Positions 40,877 through 49,816 of a DNA stretch of 64,000 nucleotides are shown piece after piece (positions within the stretch are counted from its first letter, which is position 1; every line of letters begins with the position of its first letter). Both the position numbers and the translations under genes were made by a program. A model generated the notes under the pieces. The model saw only the letters and a program-made list of their open reading frames with translations, had not been told where the DNA came from and searched no databases. Where the stretch lies: NCBI GenBank assembly GCA_007692495.1, contig REBZ01000106.1, positions 1-64,000 of the forward strand. The letters run 5' to 3'. The stretch comes from Alkalicoccus sp. (lineage in GTDB: Bacteria; Bacillota; Bacilli; Bacillales; Salisediminibacteriaceae).

Positions 40877-42142
40877 TTGGACAATGTAACTATTAATTCT
40901 ATTAATACACATATTATGCCGGTGAAAACTTTTAAAACAACCACATTCGTACTGCAGGTACGTACAAAACTTTCGAGAGATACAGTCACCGGGCGTGCCC
41001 TCCTTCCTTCCGTACTGGAAAGAGGAACTGAACATTTCCCGGGCAGACAGTATATCCAGGGAGCCCTTGAAGAATTGTACGGGGCTCACCTGACTGCTGA
41101 TGTCGTAAAAAAAGGGGAACATCACGTAATTACTTTCCGGATTGAAGTTGCTAATGAAAAATTTCTATCAGATAATACTCCCCTTACCGGCAGGGCAGTA
41201 CAGCTTCTCGCTTCTGTACTGCTTTATCCTCTTACTGAAAATGGAAGTTTTCCGGCAGATGCAGTAGAAGAAGAAAAAAGGTCCCACCGCCAGAAAATCG
41301 CCGGTATTTACGATGATAAAATGAGATATGCCGGTATGAGGCTGAATGAGGAAATGTGCAGGGGAGAGGCTTATGCACTCCCGATACTCGGGTTTGAAGA
41401 AGACCTTGACACTATCACAGGAGCTTCCCTGTATGAAGTATATAAACAAACGCTCCGGGAAGCTGCTCTGGATTTATATGTTGTAGGGGACGTGGAAGAA
41501 GAAGAAATCAAAAATTTTGTTGAGCAGTATTTGCAGGTTAAAAACAACGAGCCTGCTTCCTACAGGACAGAAGATGCCAAAGAGCCTGATAAGCCTCGTC
41601 TTGTAAAAGAGGAACAGCAGATTCAGCAGGCAAAACTCCACATCGGCTACAGAACAGGAACAAAGTTCGGCGATAAAGATTACTTTGCCCTGCAGGTATT
41701 CAATAGTCTGTTCGGGGGATCACCTCATTCCAAACTGTTTGTGAATGTCCGGGAAAAAGCCAGCCTGGCTTATTACGCAGCTTCACGTGTTGAAAGTCAT
41801 AAGGGGCTGCTTCTCGTACTTTCCGGTATTGAATCAGATAAATATGAAGAAGCTGTAAAAATTATAGATAAACAAATGGAAGACATGAAAGCCGGGAATT
41901 TTACAGAAGAAGACATTTCCCAGACAAAAGCAGTCCTGAAAAATCAAATTCTGGAAACTATCGATGTTCCAAGAGGAAGAATTGAACTGGAGTATCATGG
42001 AGCAATAGCAGGCCGGAGGATCGGGGCGGAAGACTGGGTTAAAGAGATTGAGCAAGTAACAAGAGAAGATGTCGTCCGGGCAGCTTCCAAAATAGTTAAA
42101 GATACTACGTACTTTCTTTATGGAAAGGGAGGGGACGAATAA
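40877..42142 (+). CDS. ymfF: M16-family peptidase-like protein YmfF
   Basis: This 421-aa M16 homologue is related to AlbF/YmfF. At the place where the inverted zinc motif HxxEH should be, the sequence reads LLPSVLERGTEHFPG, so the metal site is absent and the protein is probably the non-catalytic partner of YmfH. TTG 40877 has GAAAGGA 8 nt upstream; an ATG at 40868 overlaps that site. It overlaps ymfH by one base. B. subtilis has ymfD and ymfE before ymfF; they are not here. Confidence 0.88.
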   Translation: MDNVTINSINTHIMPVKTFKTTTFVLQVRTKLSRDTVTGRALLPSVLERGTEHFPGRQYIQGALEELYGAHLTADVVKKGEHHVITFRIEVANEKFLSDNTPLTGRAVQLLASVLLYPLTENGSFPADAVEEEKRSHRQKIAGIYDDKMRYAGMRLNEEMCRGEAYALPILGFEEDLDTITGASLYEVYKQTLREAALDLYVVGDVEEEEIKNFVEQYLQVKNNEPASYRTEDAKEPDKPRLVKEEQQIQQAKLHIGYRTGTKFGDKDYFALQVFNSLFGGSPHSKLFVNVREKASLAYYAASRVESHKGLLLVLSGIESDKYEEAVKIIDKQMEDMKAGNFTEEDISQTKAVLKNQILETIDVPRGRIELEYHGAIAGRRIGAEDWVKEIEQVTREDVVRAASKIVKDTTYFLYGKGGDE

Positions 42143-43437
42143 TGGAGCAGGTAGCATTCGGTCAGCTTCAGGAAACTTTATATAAAAAGAAACTTGCTAA
42201 TGGGCTGGACGTATTTATTCTTCCTAAACCAGGATTTAATAAAACATACGCAACTTTCACCACAAAATACGGATCGGTAGATAACGAATTTGTACCGTTG
42301 GGAGAAAATGAACGTGTAAAGGTTCCCGATGGAATCGCCCATTTTCTTGAGCACAAAATGTTCGAAGACGAAAATGGAGATGTTTTTCAGGATTTCAGCA
42401 GGCAGGGAGCAAGTGCCAATGCTTTTACGAGTTTCACGAGGACAGCCTATTTATTTTCAAGTACCTCCAACGTAGAGACAAATCTGGAAACTCTTCTGAA
42501 TTTCGTCCAGTATCCGTATTTCACGGATGAAACAGTGGAAAAAGAAAAAGGAATAATTGAACAGGAAATCAGTATGTATGAAGATAATCCCGACTGGCAG
42601 AACTTCTTTGGGCTTCTGCAGGCTATGTACCACAATCATCCTGTCAAAACAGATATAGCCGGGACAGCGGAGTCTATCGGACGTATTACAAAAAATGATT
42701 TGTATATGTGCTACAGGACATTCTACCACCCGGCAAACATGACAATGTTTATTGTAGGAAATGTAGAACCGGAAAAAGTGATGAACTTTATCGAACTGAA
42801 TCAAAATGAAAAAGAATTTCCGGAAGCCGAAAGCCCGCAGCGCTTTTTTTCGGATGAGCCTGAACAAGTTTCAGAAAAAATGAAAACTATTCCTATGCCT
42901 GTGAAAGTAGGTAAAACTTTGGTAGGTATTAAGGAATCAGAACCTGATAAGCAGGGGAGAGAACTATTAAAACATGAACTTTCTGTTCAGCTCCTGCTTG
43001 AAATGATATTTGGTCAAAGTTCTAAAAATTATCAGGATCTTTTTTCCTCCGGCTTAATAGATGATTCTTTCAGCTTTGACTATACGGCTGAAAAAGGGTT
43101 TGGTTTTACAGTAATTGGAGGAGATTCCAGTGAACCTGAATCACTGGCAGGAAAAATTACGGCTTTAATCGAAGAGTTTAAAAAGCTGCCGTTTGATGAA
43201 GAGAGCTTTCGGAGAATCAGAAAAAAGAAAATTGGCTTTTTCCTCCGGGCAATGAATTCTCCGGAATATATTGCCAATCAGTTTACGAGATATTACTTTA
43301 ACGGAATGCACCTGTTTGACGTGATCCCTGTGCTCGAGGAACTTACGCCAGAAAGTCTCCAGTCAACACTGCAGACTCATTTTGACACAGAGGCGAGACT
43401 TTCAGCCTGCATAATAAAGCCGGAGGACAGTGAATAA
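42142..43437 (+). CDS. ymfH: M16-family zinc protease YmfH
   Basis: This 431-aa putative processing peptidase has an intact inverted zinc motif, H67-F-L-E-H71, with a downstream acidic region GIIEQEISMYEDNP. It is expected to be catalytic, perhaps as a heterodimer with YmfF, like other paired M16 proteins. Its substrate is unknown. Its start overlaps the ymfF stop (TAATG) and its own stop overlaps ymfI, giving a tightly coupled three-gene unit. Confidence 0.9.
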   Translation: MEQVAFGQLQETLYKKKLANGLDVFILPKPGFNKTYATFTTKYGSVDNEFVPLGENERVKVPDGIAHFLEHKMFEDENGDVFQDFSRQGASANAFTSFTRTAYLFSSTSNVETNLETLLNFVQYPYFTDETVEKEKGIIEQEISMYEDNPDWQNFFGLLQAMYHNHPVKTDIAGTAESIGRITKNDLYMCYRTFYHPANMTMFIVGNVEPEKVMNFIELNQNEKEFPEAESPQRFFSDEPEQVSEKMKTIPMPVKVGKTLVGIKESEPDKQGRELLKHELSVQLLLEMIFGQSSKNYQDLFSSGLIDDSFSFDYTAEKGFGFTVIGGDSSEPESLAGKITALIEEFKKLPFDEESFRRIRKKKIGFFLRAMNSPEYIANQFTRYYFNGMHLFDVIPVLEELTPESLQSTLQTHFDTEARLSACIIKPEDSE

Positions 43438-44156
43438 TGAAACCCTGGGCTTTAATTACAGGAGCCACAGGAAGTATCGGACGTGCTGCAGCTGAAGTCC
43501 TTGCAGGAAAGTACAATTTGATCCTTCACTACTGTCACAACAAAGAAAAAGCGGAGGAGCTTGAGGAGGAGCTTACCCCAGTTACAAAAGTTACGCTTTT
43601 TCAGGCGGATTTTAAGGATCCGGGCCTTACGTTGGAAGCACTGGCAGAGCTTCCGAATAATCCTGACCTGCTGGTACACAGTGCAGGAGTATCCAGACCG
43701 ATGCTTTTTCAGGAGGAGGCTTTCAGCAAAATGAGTGAAGAGATGAATATTGCGGTAATAACTCCTGCGGCGATCATCCGTTCTTTGCTCCCTGATATGA
43801 TTAAGAGGCAGAGTGGAAATATTATTTTCGTTTCGTCCATCTGGGGAGAAACGGGAGCCTCAATGGAAGTTACCTATTCTACATGCAAAGCTGCACAGAA
43901 TGGACTGGTTAAGTCTTTAGCGAAGGAAACAGCTCCAAGCGGGATACGTGTCAACGCCGTAGCCCCTGGAGCGGTGGAGTCAGATATGATGAGAATGTAC
44001 TCTTTGGAAGAGCAGCGGGAAATTACGAATGAAATCCCTCTGTCACGGTTTGCGAAGCCTGAAGAAATAGCCTCCTGTATCACTTTTCTATCGGAAAAAG
44101 AATCGAGTTATATCAGCGGCCACGTTCTTCAGGTGAATGGCGGATGGTATACTTAA
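43437..44156 (+). CDS. ymfI: SDR-family oxidoreductase YmfI
   Basis: This 239-aa short-chain dehydrogenase/reductase has the cofactor motif TGATGSIG at the N-terminus, the catalytic pair Tyr147 and Lys151 (YSTCK) and a conserved Ser in VSSIWG. It resembles FabG but its substrate is unknown. It overlaps ymfH by one base and is followed by a hairpin terminator. B. subtilis ymfJ, normally next, is absent. Confidence 0.88.
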   Translation: MKPWALITGATGSIGRAAAEVLAGKYNLILHYCHNKEKAEELEEELTPVTKVTLFQADFKDPGLTLEALAELPNNPDLLVHSAGVSRPMLFQEEAFSKMSEEMNIAVITPAAIIRSLLPDMIKRQSGNIIFVSSIWGETGASMEVTYSTCKAAQNGLVKSLAKETAPSGIRVNAVAPGAVESDMMRMYSLEEQREITNEIPLSRFAKPEEIASCITFLSEKESSYISGHVLQVNGGWYT

Positions 44157-44184
44157 GAAAAGCATCCGTACCAGCTTTTCTTTT
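44156..44184 (+). terminator. Terminator of ymfFHI
   Basis: AGAAAAGC (44156-44163) and GCTTTTCT (44174-44181) form the stem, overlapping the ymfI stop codon, and are followed by TTT. Confidence 0.65.
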
Positions 44185-44247
44185 CAAATGTTCCACTTCC
44201 GTTTATGATGTAAATAAACAGCTCTGCTGTAGAAGGAGTGTGCTGTG

Positions 44248-45012
44248 ATGGAAAAGAAAGAATGGTATATGGAATACCAGATTCATGAGAACCGGCCGGG
44301 GCTGCTTGGTGAGATTGCTTCGCTTCTAGGGATGCTTCGTATTAACATTTCGACTATTAATGGAGTAGAGCATCAGCGGCGGGGGCTGCTGATTAGAAGC
44401 CAGAGTGACGAAGCAATCATGCGACTCAGACACATTATGGATACGATGGAAGTTATTACGCTGCTTAAGCTCCGGGAGCCTAAACTCCGGGACAGACTTG
44501 CCGTACGCCACGGGCGGTATATTGTCCGCGACGAAGATGAAAAGAAAACGTTCCGCTTTGTAAGGGATGAACTCGGTATTCTTGTTGATTTTATGGCGGA
44601 GATATTTATGAAAGAAGGACACCGTCTTATTGGAATCCGGGGGATGCCAAGGGTCGGTAAAACAGAGTCTATCGTGGCTGCCAGTGTCTGTGCCAACCGC
44701 AAATGGTCATTCCTGTCCTCCACGTTACTAAAGCAGACGATACGCAGCCAGCTGGCGGATGATGAAATGCTCGAAGATAATATCTATATAATAGACGGAA
44801 TTGTGTCTACGATGAGAGGATCGGAAAAACACCATATGCTTGTTTCTGAAATGATGCGCCTTCCTGCAACAAAAGTGGTGGAACATCCGGATATATTCGT
44901 GCGCTCCACAGAATATACGATTGATGACTTTGACTATATTATCGAGCTTCGCAGTGATGAAAATCAAGTGATTTCATACGAAGATGTGGAACAGGAATAT
45001 TCTTCTTTTTAA
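44248..45012 (+). CDS. ymfK: YmfK, DUF3388 protein
   Basis: This 254-aa protein is conserved in Bacillales at this locus. The N-terminus looks like an ACT-type segment (RPGLLGEIASLLGMLRINIS). The middle contains a possible phosphate-binding loop, GMPRVGKTES, near residue 132. Function is unknown. ATG 44248 has AGAAGGAG 9 nt upstream; the GTG directly before it is less likely. It precedes rodZ by 26 nt. Confidence 0.85.
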   Translation: MEKKEWYMEYQIHENRPGLLGEIASLLGMLRINISTINGVEHQRRGLLIRSQSDEAIMRLRHIMDTMEVITLLKLREPKLRDRLAVRHGRYIVRDEDEKKTFRFVRDELGILVDFMAEIFMKEGHRLIGIRGMPRVGKTESIVAASVCANRKWSFLSSTLLKQTIRSQLADDEMLEDNIYIIDGIVSTMRGSEKHHMLVSEMMRLPATKVVEHPDIFVRSTEYTIDDFDYIIELRSDENQVISYEDVEQEYSSF

Positions 45013-45038
45013 TATTACTTTAGTTAGTAGGTGGGAGA

Positions 45039-45881
45039 ATGTCAGAACTGGGTGAAAAGTTAAAATCAGCACGGCTTGAAAAAGGATGGTCTTTGGACGA
45101 ACTGCAGAAAAGAACAAAAATTCAGAAAAGGTATCTCGAGGCAATTGAGGAAGGAGATTTCTCGCGGATGCCTGGAGACTTTTACGCCAGAGCCTTTGTA
45201 AAAACATATGCTGAAACTGTCCATCTCAATACGGCAGAGATTTTTGCTGCTTATGAAGATGAGCTTCCCAAACTTGAAAAACCTGAAGCTGCCGATCTTC
45301 CTCGAAGAGCCGACCGTGCCCGTACAGCCGGAAGGTCCAGACCCAATTCCTCTTCCTCTCTTCTGCCGACACTTTTCGGCATTGGTTTTATTTTAATTGT
45401 CGGACTCGCAGTATGGTTTTTTATTCAGGATAATGATCAGCCTGAAAGAACCGCTGTAAACAGCGGTCAGCAGGAGAATAATGTGGAAGTGAACAACTCA
45501 CCCGCAAACGAAAACGGGAATGAACCTTCCGGTGACCCTGCTTCAGATGAAGATAATAATAATGAAAGTGACAGCCTGAACTTTTCTGAGCAGGAGGACA
45601 ACAGATTCTACTATACTTTCGATGGAACGGAAGAATGGGAAATCGAACTGAATTTCACCGGAAACAGCTGGATTCAGATTCTTGACGAAAATGATAGTGA
45701 AATTCACCAGCAGGAGCATGAAGAAGGAGAAGAAATTTCCTTCGATCTGAATGGTGACGACGCCGTAACTTTTAATCTCGGTAATGCCAGAACTGCTCAA
45801 ATAATTATTAATGGAGAAGAATTAGAATATGTTAACGATCAAACCCGAAAGTATGTTATAGTTGAGAGAGTTTCTCCGTAA
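45039..45881 (+). CDS. rodZ: RodZ-like cell-shape protein YmfM
   Basis: The 280-aa protein has a cytoplasmic helix-turn-helix of the HTH_25/Xre type (residues ~5-70, LEKGWSLDELQKRTKIQKRY), which in RodZ contacts MreB. A basic segment and one membrane helix (~112-128, GIGFILIVGLAVWFFI) follow. Then comes an Asn/Glu-rich linker and an extracellular RodZ C-terminal beta domain (~190-280). It lies between ymfK and pgsA as in B. subtilis. Confidence 0.9.
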   Translation: MSELGEKLKSARLEKGWSLDELQKRTKIQKRYLEAIEEGDFSRMPGDFYARAFVKTYAETVHLNTAEIFAAYEDELPKLEKPEAADLPRRADRARTAGRSRPNSSSSLLPTLFGIGFILIVGLAVWFFIQDNDQPERTAVNSGQQENNVEVNNSPANENGNEPSGDPASDEDNNNESDSLNFSEQEDNRFYYTFDGTEEWEIELNFTGNSWIQILDENDSEIHQQEHEEGEEISFDLNGDDAVTFNLGNARTAQIIINGEELEYVNDQTRKYVIVERVSP

Positions 45882-45883
45882 AA

Positions 45884-45929
45884 GAAGTGCCCTTCCGGCC
45901 TTTTAGTCTGGATATGGGTGCTTTTTTTT
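45884..45929 (+). terminator. Terminator of ymfK-rodZ
   Basis: AAGTGCCCTTCCGG pairs imperfectly with CTGGATATGGGTGCTT and is followed by eight T. The 45930-46129 region before pgsA is AT-rich; a TATAAT at 45995-46000 lacks a good -35 box. Confidence 0.7.
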
Positions 45930-46129
45930 GACTTCAGCCGTTTTTGCATCAGCATTCGCGGATTTAAACTGTAAATTAAGTGGTATAGTAAATATATAAT
46001 CAGCAGCAAGCCTTTGTTTTGTAATAATGAATCAGGAAACAGAAAGATCGTTCGCAATTGATGGTGGTTTTTGTTAAAATAAATACGGCTTACATATCAG
46101 TTGTACTCAGTCTGCTCAGGGAGGGTACT

Positions 46130-46708
46130 ATGAATATACCTAATCAGATTACAATTTCGCGAATATTGCTAATACCAATCTTTATGATTTTTCTGCTGAT
46201 CGATTTTAACTGGGGCACGTTAGGTATACTCGGCGCTGAGATCCCTGTCTCCCATTTTATTGCTGCAATTATTTTTATAGTCGCAGCCGGAACAGACTGG
46301 CTTGATGGATACTACGCCCGTAAATACAACCTGGTCACAAATATGGGCAAATTTCTCGATCCACTTGCGGACAAACTGCTGATTACGGCAGCTTTCGTCG
46401 GACTTGTCGGACTCGATATGTTTCCGGCGTGGGCAGCGGTTGTAATTTTAAGCAGGGAATTCGCTGTGACCGGCTTGCGGCTGGTTGCTTCCGGAAGCGG
46501 TGAAGTGATCGCTGCGAGTATTTGGGGCAAGTGGAAAACTGTAAGCCAAATTGTAGCTGCTGCTGCTGTTCTTCTGCATAACCCCGTGTTTGCATTAGCA
46601 GGGATCCCGTTTGATCTTATTATGATTTATACTGCGGTAGTATTGACGGTATTCTCCGGAGTTGATTATTTTATTAAGAATAAACATGTTCTTACAAGTG
46701 CGGAGTAG
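46130..46708 (+). CDS. pgsA: CDP-diacylglycerol-glycerol-3-phosphate 3-phosphatidyltransferase
   Basis: PgsA makes phosphatidylglycerol phosphate from CDP-diacylglycerol, the essential step to anionic lipids. The 192-aa membrane protein has about five hydrophobic segments and the complete CDP-alcohol phosphatidyltransferase motif DG(x)2AR(x)8G(x)3D(x)3D, starting at DGYYAR. I chose ATG 46130, which has GGGAGGG 4 nt upstream and the conserved MNIPNQITISRI start; a longer frame from 46058 has no ribosome-binding site. Confidence 0.96.
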   Translation: MNIPNQITISRILLIPIFMIFLLIDFNWGTLGILGAEIPVSHFIAAIIFIVAAGTDWLDGYYARKYNLVTNMGKFLDPLADKLLITAAFVGLVGLDMFPAWAAVVILSREFAVTGLRLVASGSGEVIAASIWGKWKTVSQIVAAAAVLLHNPVFALAGIPFDLIMIYTAVVLTVFSGVDYFIKNKHVLTSAE

Positions 46709-46721
46709 GAGGAACTATTTA

Positions 46722-47969
46722 ATGAATGCAGAAATTATCGGAGTAGGTTCTGAACTTATTCTCGGACAAATTGATAACACTAACGCTACTTTTCTTTCCA
46801 GGCAGCTTTCTTCAATCGGGATCAACGTGTATTTTCACCAGAATGTCGGTGATAATAAAGATCGTCTAAAGGACGCAGTGGAAACCGCTGTCGCCCGGGC
46901 GGATGTTCTCATACTGACTGGAGGGCTTGGTCCTACGAAGGATGATATTACACGGGAGACGATTTCTGAAATAATCGGTCGTAAACTTGTGTATGATGAA
47001 AATGCCAAAGATCAGCTGGAAGTATTTTTTCGCGACCGTGACCGTCCGATGACGGAGAATAACCTGAAACAGGCACTTGTGCCCGCAGGTGCTTCATCAT
47101 TCCCCAATGATGAAGGGCTTGCCTGGGGGTCGGCCGTGGACTATAATGGCACGCTGATAATAATGCTTCCCGGTCCGCCGAGAGAGCTTCAGGCCATGTT
47201 CCGGAGTTATACACTCCCTTTTCTTACAGGTCAGCTGAGTGATCGTCAGGAAATTCTTTCTTCTGTACTCCGCTTTTACGAGATTGGAGAATCAAGACTT
47301 GTTGAAAAAATCGATGACCTTCTTGAGCAGCAGACAAACCCTACGATCGCCCCGCTTGCTTCAGATGGGGAAGTGGCCCTTCGTCTTACAGTAAAAGGAT
47401 CTTCCCGTGAGGAGAACGAAACACTGCTTCAGGAGATGAAAGAGAGAATACTTGATCGTGTAGGGGAATATTGTTACGGTGAAGGCGACAAGGAAATGGA
47501 GCAGATCGTAGCCGATATTCTTCGCGATAACAAATTAAGTGTTTCTTCAGCTGAAAGCCTCACAGGAGGGGCATTTGCGAATACGATGACTAAATTTCCC
47601 GGGGCCTCCATGATTTTCCCCGGTGGTGTCGTATGTTATAGTAATGAAGCGAAGCAGGCCTCGGTTGGTGTTCCTAAAGAAATACTCGATGAACACGGTG
47701 CAGTGAGTGAAGTGACTGCAGAAGCAATGGCAGACGGTGCCAGAGACCTGTTCAAGGCGGACTACGGTGTCAGCTTTACTGGAGCAGCAGGTCCTGATCC
47801 TATGGAAGGTTATGGTCCGGGAGAAATGTTTATCGGCATTTCAGGTCCTTCCGGTACGAAAGGCCATTTTGTTAAAATCAAAGGCAGCCGCAGCAGAATC
47901 CGTACGTACGCGGTGAAACAAGCTTTATATTTATTGTTTCAAGAGTTACGAAATAAAAAAGGTGGATGA
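46722..47969 (+). CDS. cinA: CinA-like competence/damage-inducible protein
   Basis: CinA combines an N-terminal MoaB/Mog-like domain (MNAEIIGVGSELILGQIDNTN, TGGLGPTKDDITRE), linked to ADP-ribose pyrophosphatase activity in the family, with a C-terminal nicotinamide-nucleotide amidase-type domain (SAESLTGGAFANTMT, GAAGPDP). The 415-aa length is normal. ATG 46722 has TAGGAGGA overlapping the pgsA stop. It usually precedes recA; here a helicase gene lies between. Confidence 0.95.
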   Translation: MNAEIIGVGSELILGQIDNTNATFLSRQLSSIGINVYFHQNVGDNKDRLKDAVETAVARADVLILTGGLGPTKDDITRETISEIIGRKLVYDENAKDQLEVFFRDRDRPMTENNLKQALVPAGASSFPNDEGLAWGSAVDYNGTLIIMLPGPPRELQAMFRSYTLPFLTGQLSDRQEILSSVLRFYEIGESRLVEKIDDLLEQQTNPTIAPLASDGEVALRLTVKGSSREENETLLQEMKERILDRVGEYCYGEGDKEMEQIVADILRDNKLSVSSAESLTGGAFANTMTKFPGASMIFPGGVVCYSNEAKQASVGVPKEILDEHGAVSEVTAEAMADGARDLFKADYGVSFTGAAGPDPMEGYGPGEMFIGISGPSGTKGHFVKIKGSRSRIRTYAVKQALYLLFQELRNKKGG

Positions 47970-47973
47970 ATTA

Positions 47974-49566
47974 ATGGAAACGAAGTTTGAAGAATTCGAA
48001 ATATCTAGCAATCTGCAAAAAGCAATCAAGGAAATGGGCTTTGAAGCTCCTTCTCCTATTCAGGAAAAAGTAATTCCTGCCATCCTAAAAAAGCATGACT
48101 TAATCGGTCAGGCTCAGACAGGAACTGGGAAAACAGCCGCATTTGGTATTCCACTCATAAACGATGTAAACTCCAAGCAGAAGCATATCCAGGCTTTGAT
48201 TTTAACTCCTACGCGTGAACTGGCTATCCAGGTAGCGGGAGAGTTTCAGAAGCTCTCAAAGCATACTAAAGTGCAGACGCTTCCTGTTTACGGCGGCCAG
48301 TCAATCGGTCACCAGATTAAGACACTCAAACGCGGAGTACAGGTAGTAGTCGGTACACCTGGACGTGTTCTTGATCACGTGAACCGGGGAACGATTAAGC
48401 TGGACCAGATTAACACACTCGTGCTGGATGAAGCTGACGAAATGCTTGATATGGGCTTTATTGATGATATTGAAAAAATACTGAAAAACGCCAGTGAAGA
48501 ACGTCAGACGCTCCTTTTCTCGGCAACGATGCCTCCGGCAATCCGCAAGCTTTCCAATAAGTATATGACAAAACCGGAGCACGTAACGATTGATAAAGGT
48601 GAAGTCGCTGCACCTTCCATTGAACAGGTTTATTACAAAGTGCTCGAGAAAAACAAACTTGAATCGCTTACCCGGATTATTGACAGCGAAACGCTGGATC
48701 TAGGAATAATTTTCTGCCGTACGAAAAAAGGCGTGTCAGAGCTCACAGAATCCCTTCAGGCCAGAGGTTACATGGCAGACGGACTTCATGGGGATCTTAC
48801 GCAGTCGCAGCGGGATGTAGTAATGAAAAAATTCCGCAAATCAACCATTGAATTTCTTGTGGCGACAGACGTTGCAGCCCGGGGAATTGACGTTCAGAAC
48901 GTTACCCACGTTATTAATTACGATATACCACAGGATCCTGAAAGCTATGTACATCGTATCGGTCGTACAGGAAGAGCCGGCCGTGAAGGAATCGCAATCA
49001 CTCTTGTCACACCGAGAGAGATGAAGCACCTTCGTTCGATTGAACGTGAAATTAAAAACCCAATTCCTGCGCGCGGTATTCCGTCTATAGAGGAAGTGGT
49101 CGAAAAGCAGCAGGAAGGGTGGAAAGCTCAGATCGTCCAGCTTATTGAAGACAACGAACAGGACGATTCCCTTTACTCATCACTTGTTGCTGAACTTCTC
49201 GGTGAATACCCATCGGACAAAGTCGTAAGCTCCCTTCTGAAGCTTGCTTTCTACAGCCACGACGACTCGAAAAAGCCAGAAGCTTATGACTTTGGTGATA
49301 CCGGTGCTCAGAAAGGTATGACCCGTTTCTTTATTAACGTTGGAAGAAATGTAGATATGACACCAAAAAAACTAGTGGATGATGTAGCAAAGCTTGTAGG
49401 AATCAGTCCTAAAGTAATTGGTAAAATCGACATTTTTGAAAACTTTACGTTTATGGAAGTGCCGGAAGAATCAGCCCCATTTGTGTACGAAGGTCTTAAG
49501 CACGCTCGTGTCGGAGGAGCTAAAATCAATCTGGAACCAGCAAAACCAAGACCTGGAAGAAAATAA
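47974..49566 (+). CDS. DEAD-box ATP-dependent RNA helicase with DbpA-type RNA-binding domain
   Basis: This 530-aa RNA helicase has all core motifs: Q motif (GFEAPSPIQ), I AQTGTGKT, Ia PTRELA, II DEAD, III SAT, V ATDVAARGID and VI HRIGRTGRAGR. The C-terminal ~75 residues (VGRNVDMTPKKLVDDVAKLV...) form a DbpA/DeaD-type RNA-binding domain, so it is more like DeaD/CsdA than short CshB. ATG 47974 is preceded by AAAGGTGG inside the 3' end of cinA, suggesting coupling to cinA. B. subtilis has no gene here. Likely roles are ribosome assembly, RNA decay or cold adaptation. Confidence 0.93.
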   Translation: METKFEEFEISSNLQKAIKEMGFEAPSPIQEKVIPAILKKHDLIGQAQTGTGKTAAFGIPLINDVNSKQKHIQALILTPTRELAIQVAGEFQKLSKHTKVQTLPVYGGQSIGHQIKTLKRGVQVVVGTPGRVLDHVNRGTIKLDQINTLVLDEADEMLDMGFIDDIEKILKNASEERQTLLFSATMPPAIRKLSNKYMTKPEHVTIDKGEVAAPSIEQVYYKVLEKNKLESLTRIIDSETLDLGIIFCRTKKGVSELTESLQARGYMADGLHGDLTQSQRDVVMKKFRKSTIEFLVATDVAARGIDVQNVTHVINYDIPQDPESYVHRIGRTGRAGREGIAITLVTPREMKHLRSIEREIKNPIPARGIPSIEEVVEKQQEGWKAQIVQLIEDNEQDDSLYSSLVAELLGEYPSDKVVSSLLKLAFYSHDDSKKPEAYDFGDTGAQKGMTRFFINVGRNVDMTPKKLVDDVAKLVGISPKVIGKIDIFENFTFMEVPEESAPFVYEGLKHARVGGAKINLEPAKPRPGRK

Positions 49567-49571
49567 TATTC

Positions 49572-49611
49572 AAACATCCGCTTCTCTTTCATTGACGAAG
49601 CGGATGTTTTT
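49572..49611 (+). terminator. Terminator of pgsA-cinA-helicase
   Basis: AAACATCCGCTTC and GAAGCGGATGTTT pair perfectly over 13 bp, followed by TTTATATT. The right arm overlaps the predicted recA promoter -35 box. Confidence 0.9.
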
Positions 49612-49621
49612 ATATTATACT
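49592..49621 (+). promoter_or_regulatory. Predicted recA promoter
   Basis: TTGACG (49592-49597), an 18-nt spacer and TATACT (49616-49621) place the start near 49628, next to the LexA box. The -35 box lies in the loop and arm of the upstream terminator. A weaker alternative (TTCACA 49763, ATACAG 49786) lies nearer recA. Confidence 0.55.
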
Positions 49622-49630
49622 GTTAATAAG

Positions 49631-49644
49631 CGAACGGATGTTTG
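49631..49644 (+). promoter_or_regulatory. LexA (DinR) SOS box upstream of recA
   Basis: CGAACGGATGTTTG matches the Gram-positive SOS consensus CGAACRNRYGTTYG at every position. It sits just after the predicted -10 box, where LexA binding would block transcription. Confidence 0.85.
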
Positions 49645-49692
49645 CAAAAATATAAAACTCTGAATTACAACTTTGCTGGAACTGCTTAACAT

Positions 49693-49736
49693 AAATGCCG
49701 GAAACTCTAAAAATAAATGGAATTCCGGCATTTTTA
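49693..49736 (+). terminator. Terminator-like hairpin in the recA leader
   Basis: AAATGCCGGAA (49693-49703) and TTCCGGCATTT (49723-49733) pair perfectly across a 19-nt loop, followed by TT. It lies between the SOS box and recA, 81 nt before the recA start. Confidence 0.7.
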
Positions 49737-49816
49737 GAAGTAAATCCGGGGCATCCGGTTCCTTCACAATTTAACAAAGTTTAAAATACAGAAGCATTCA
49801 AAGGAGAGATGTATTC

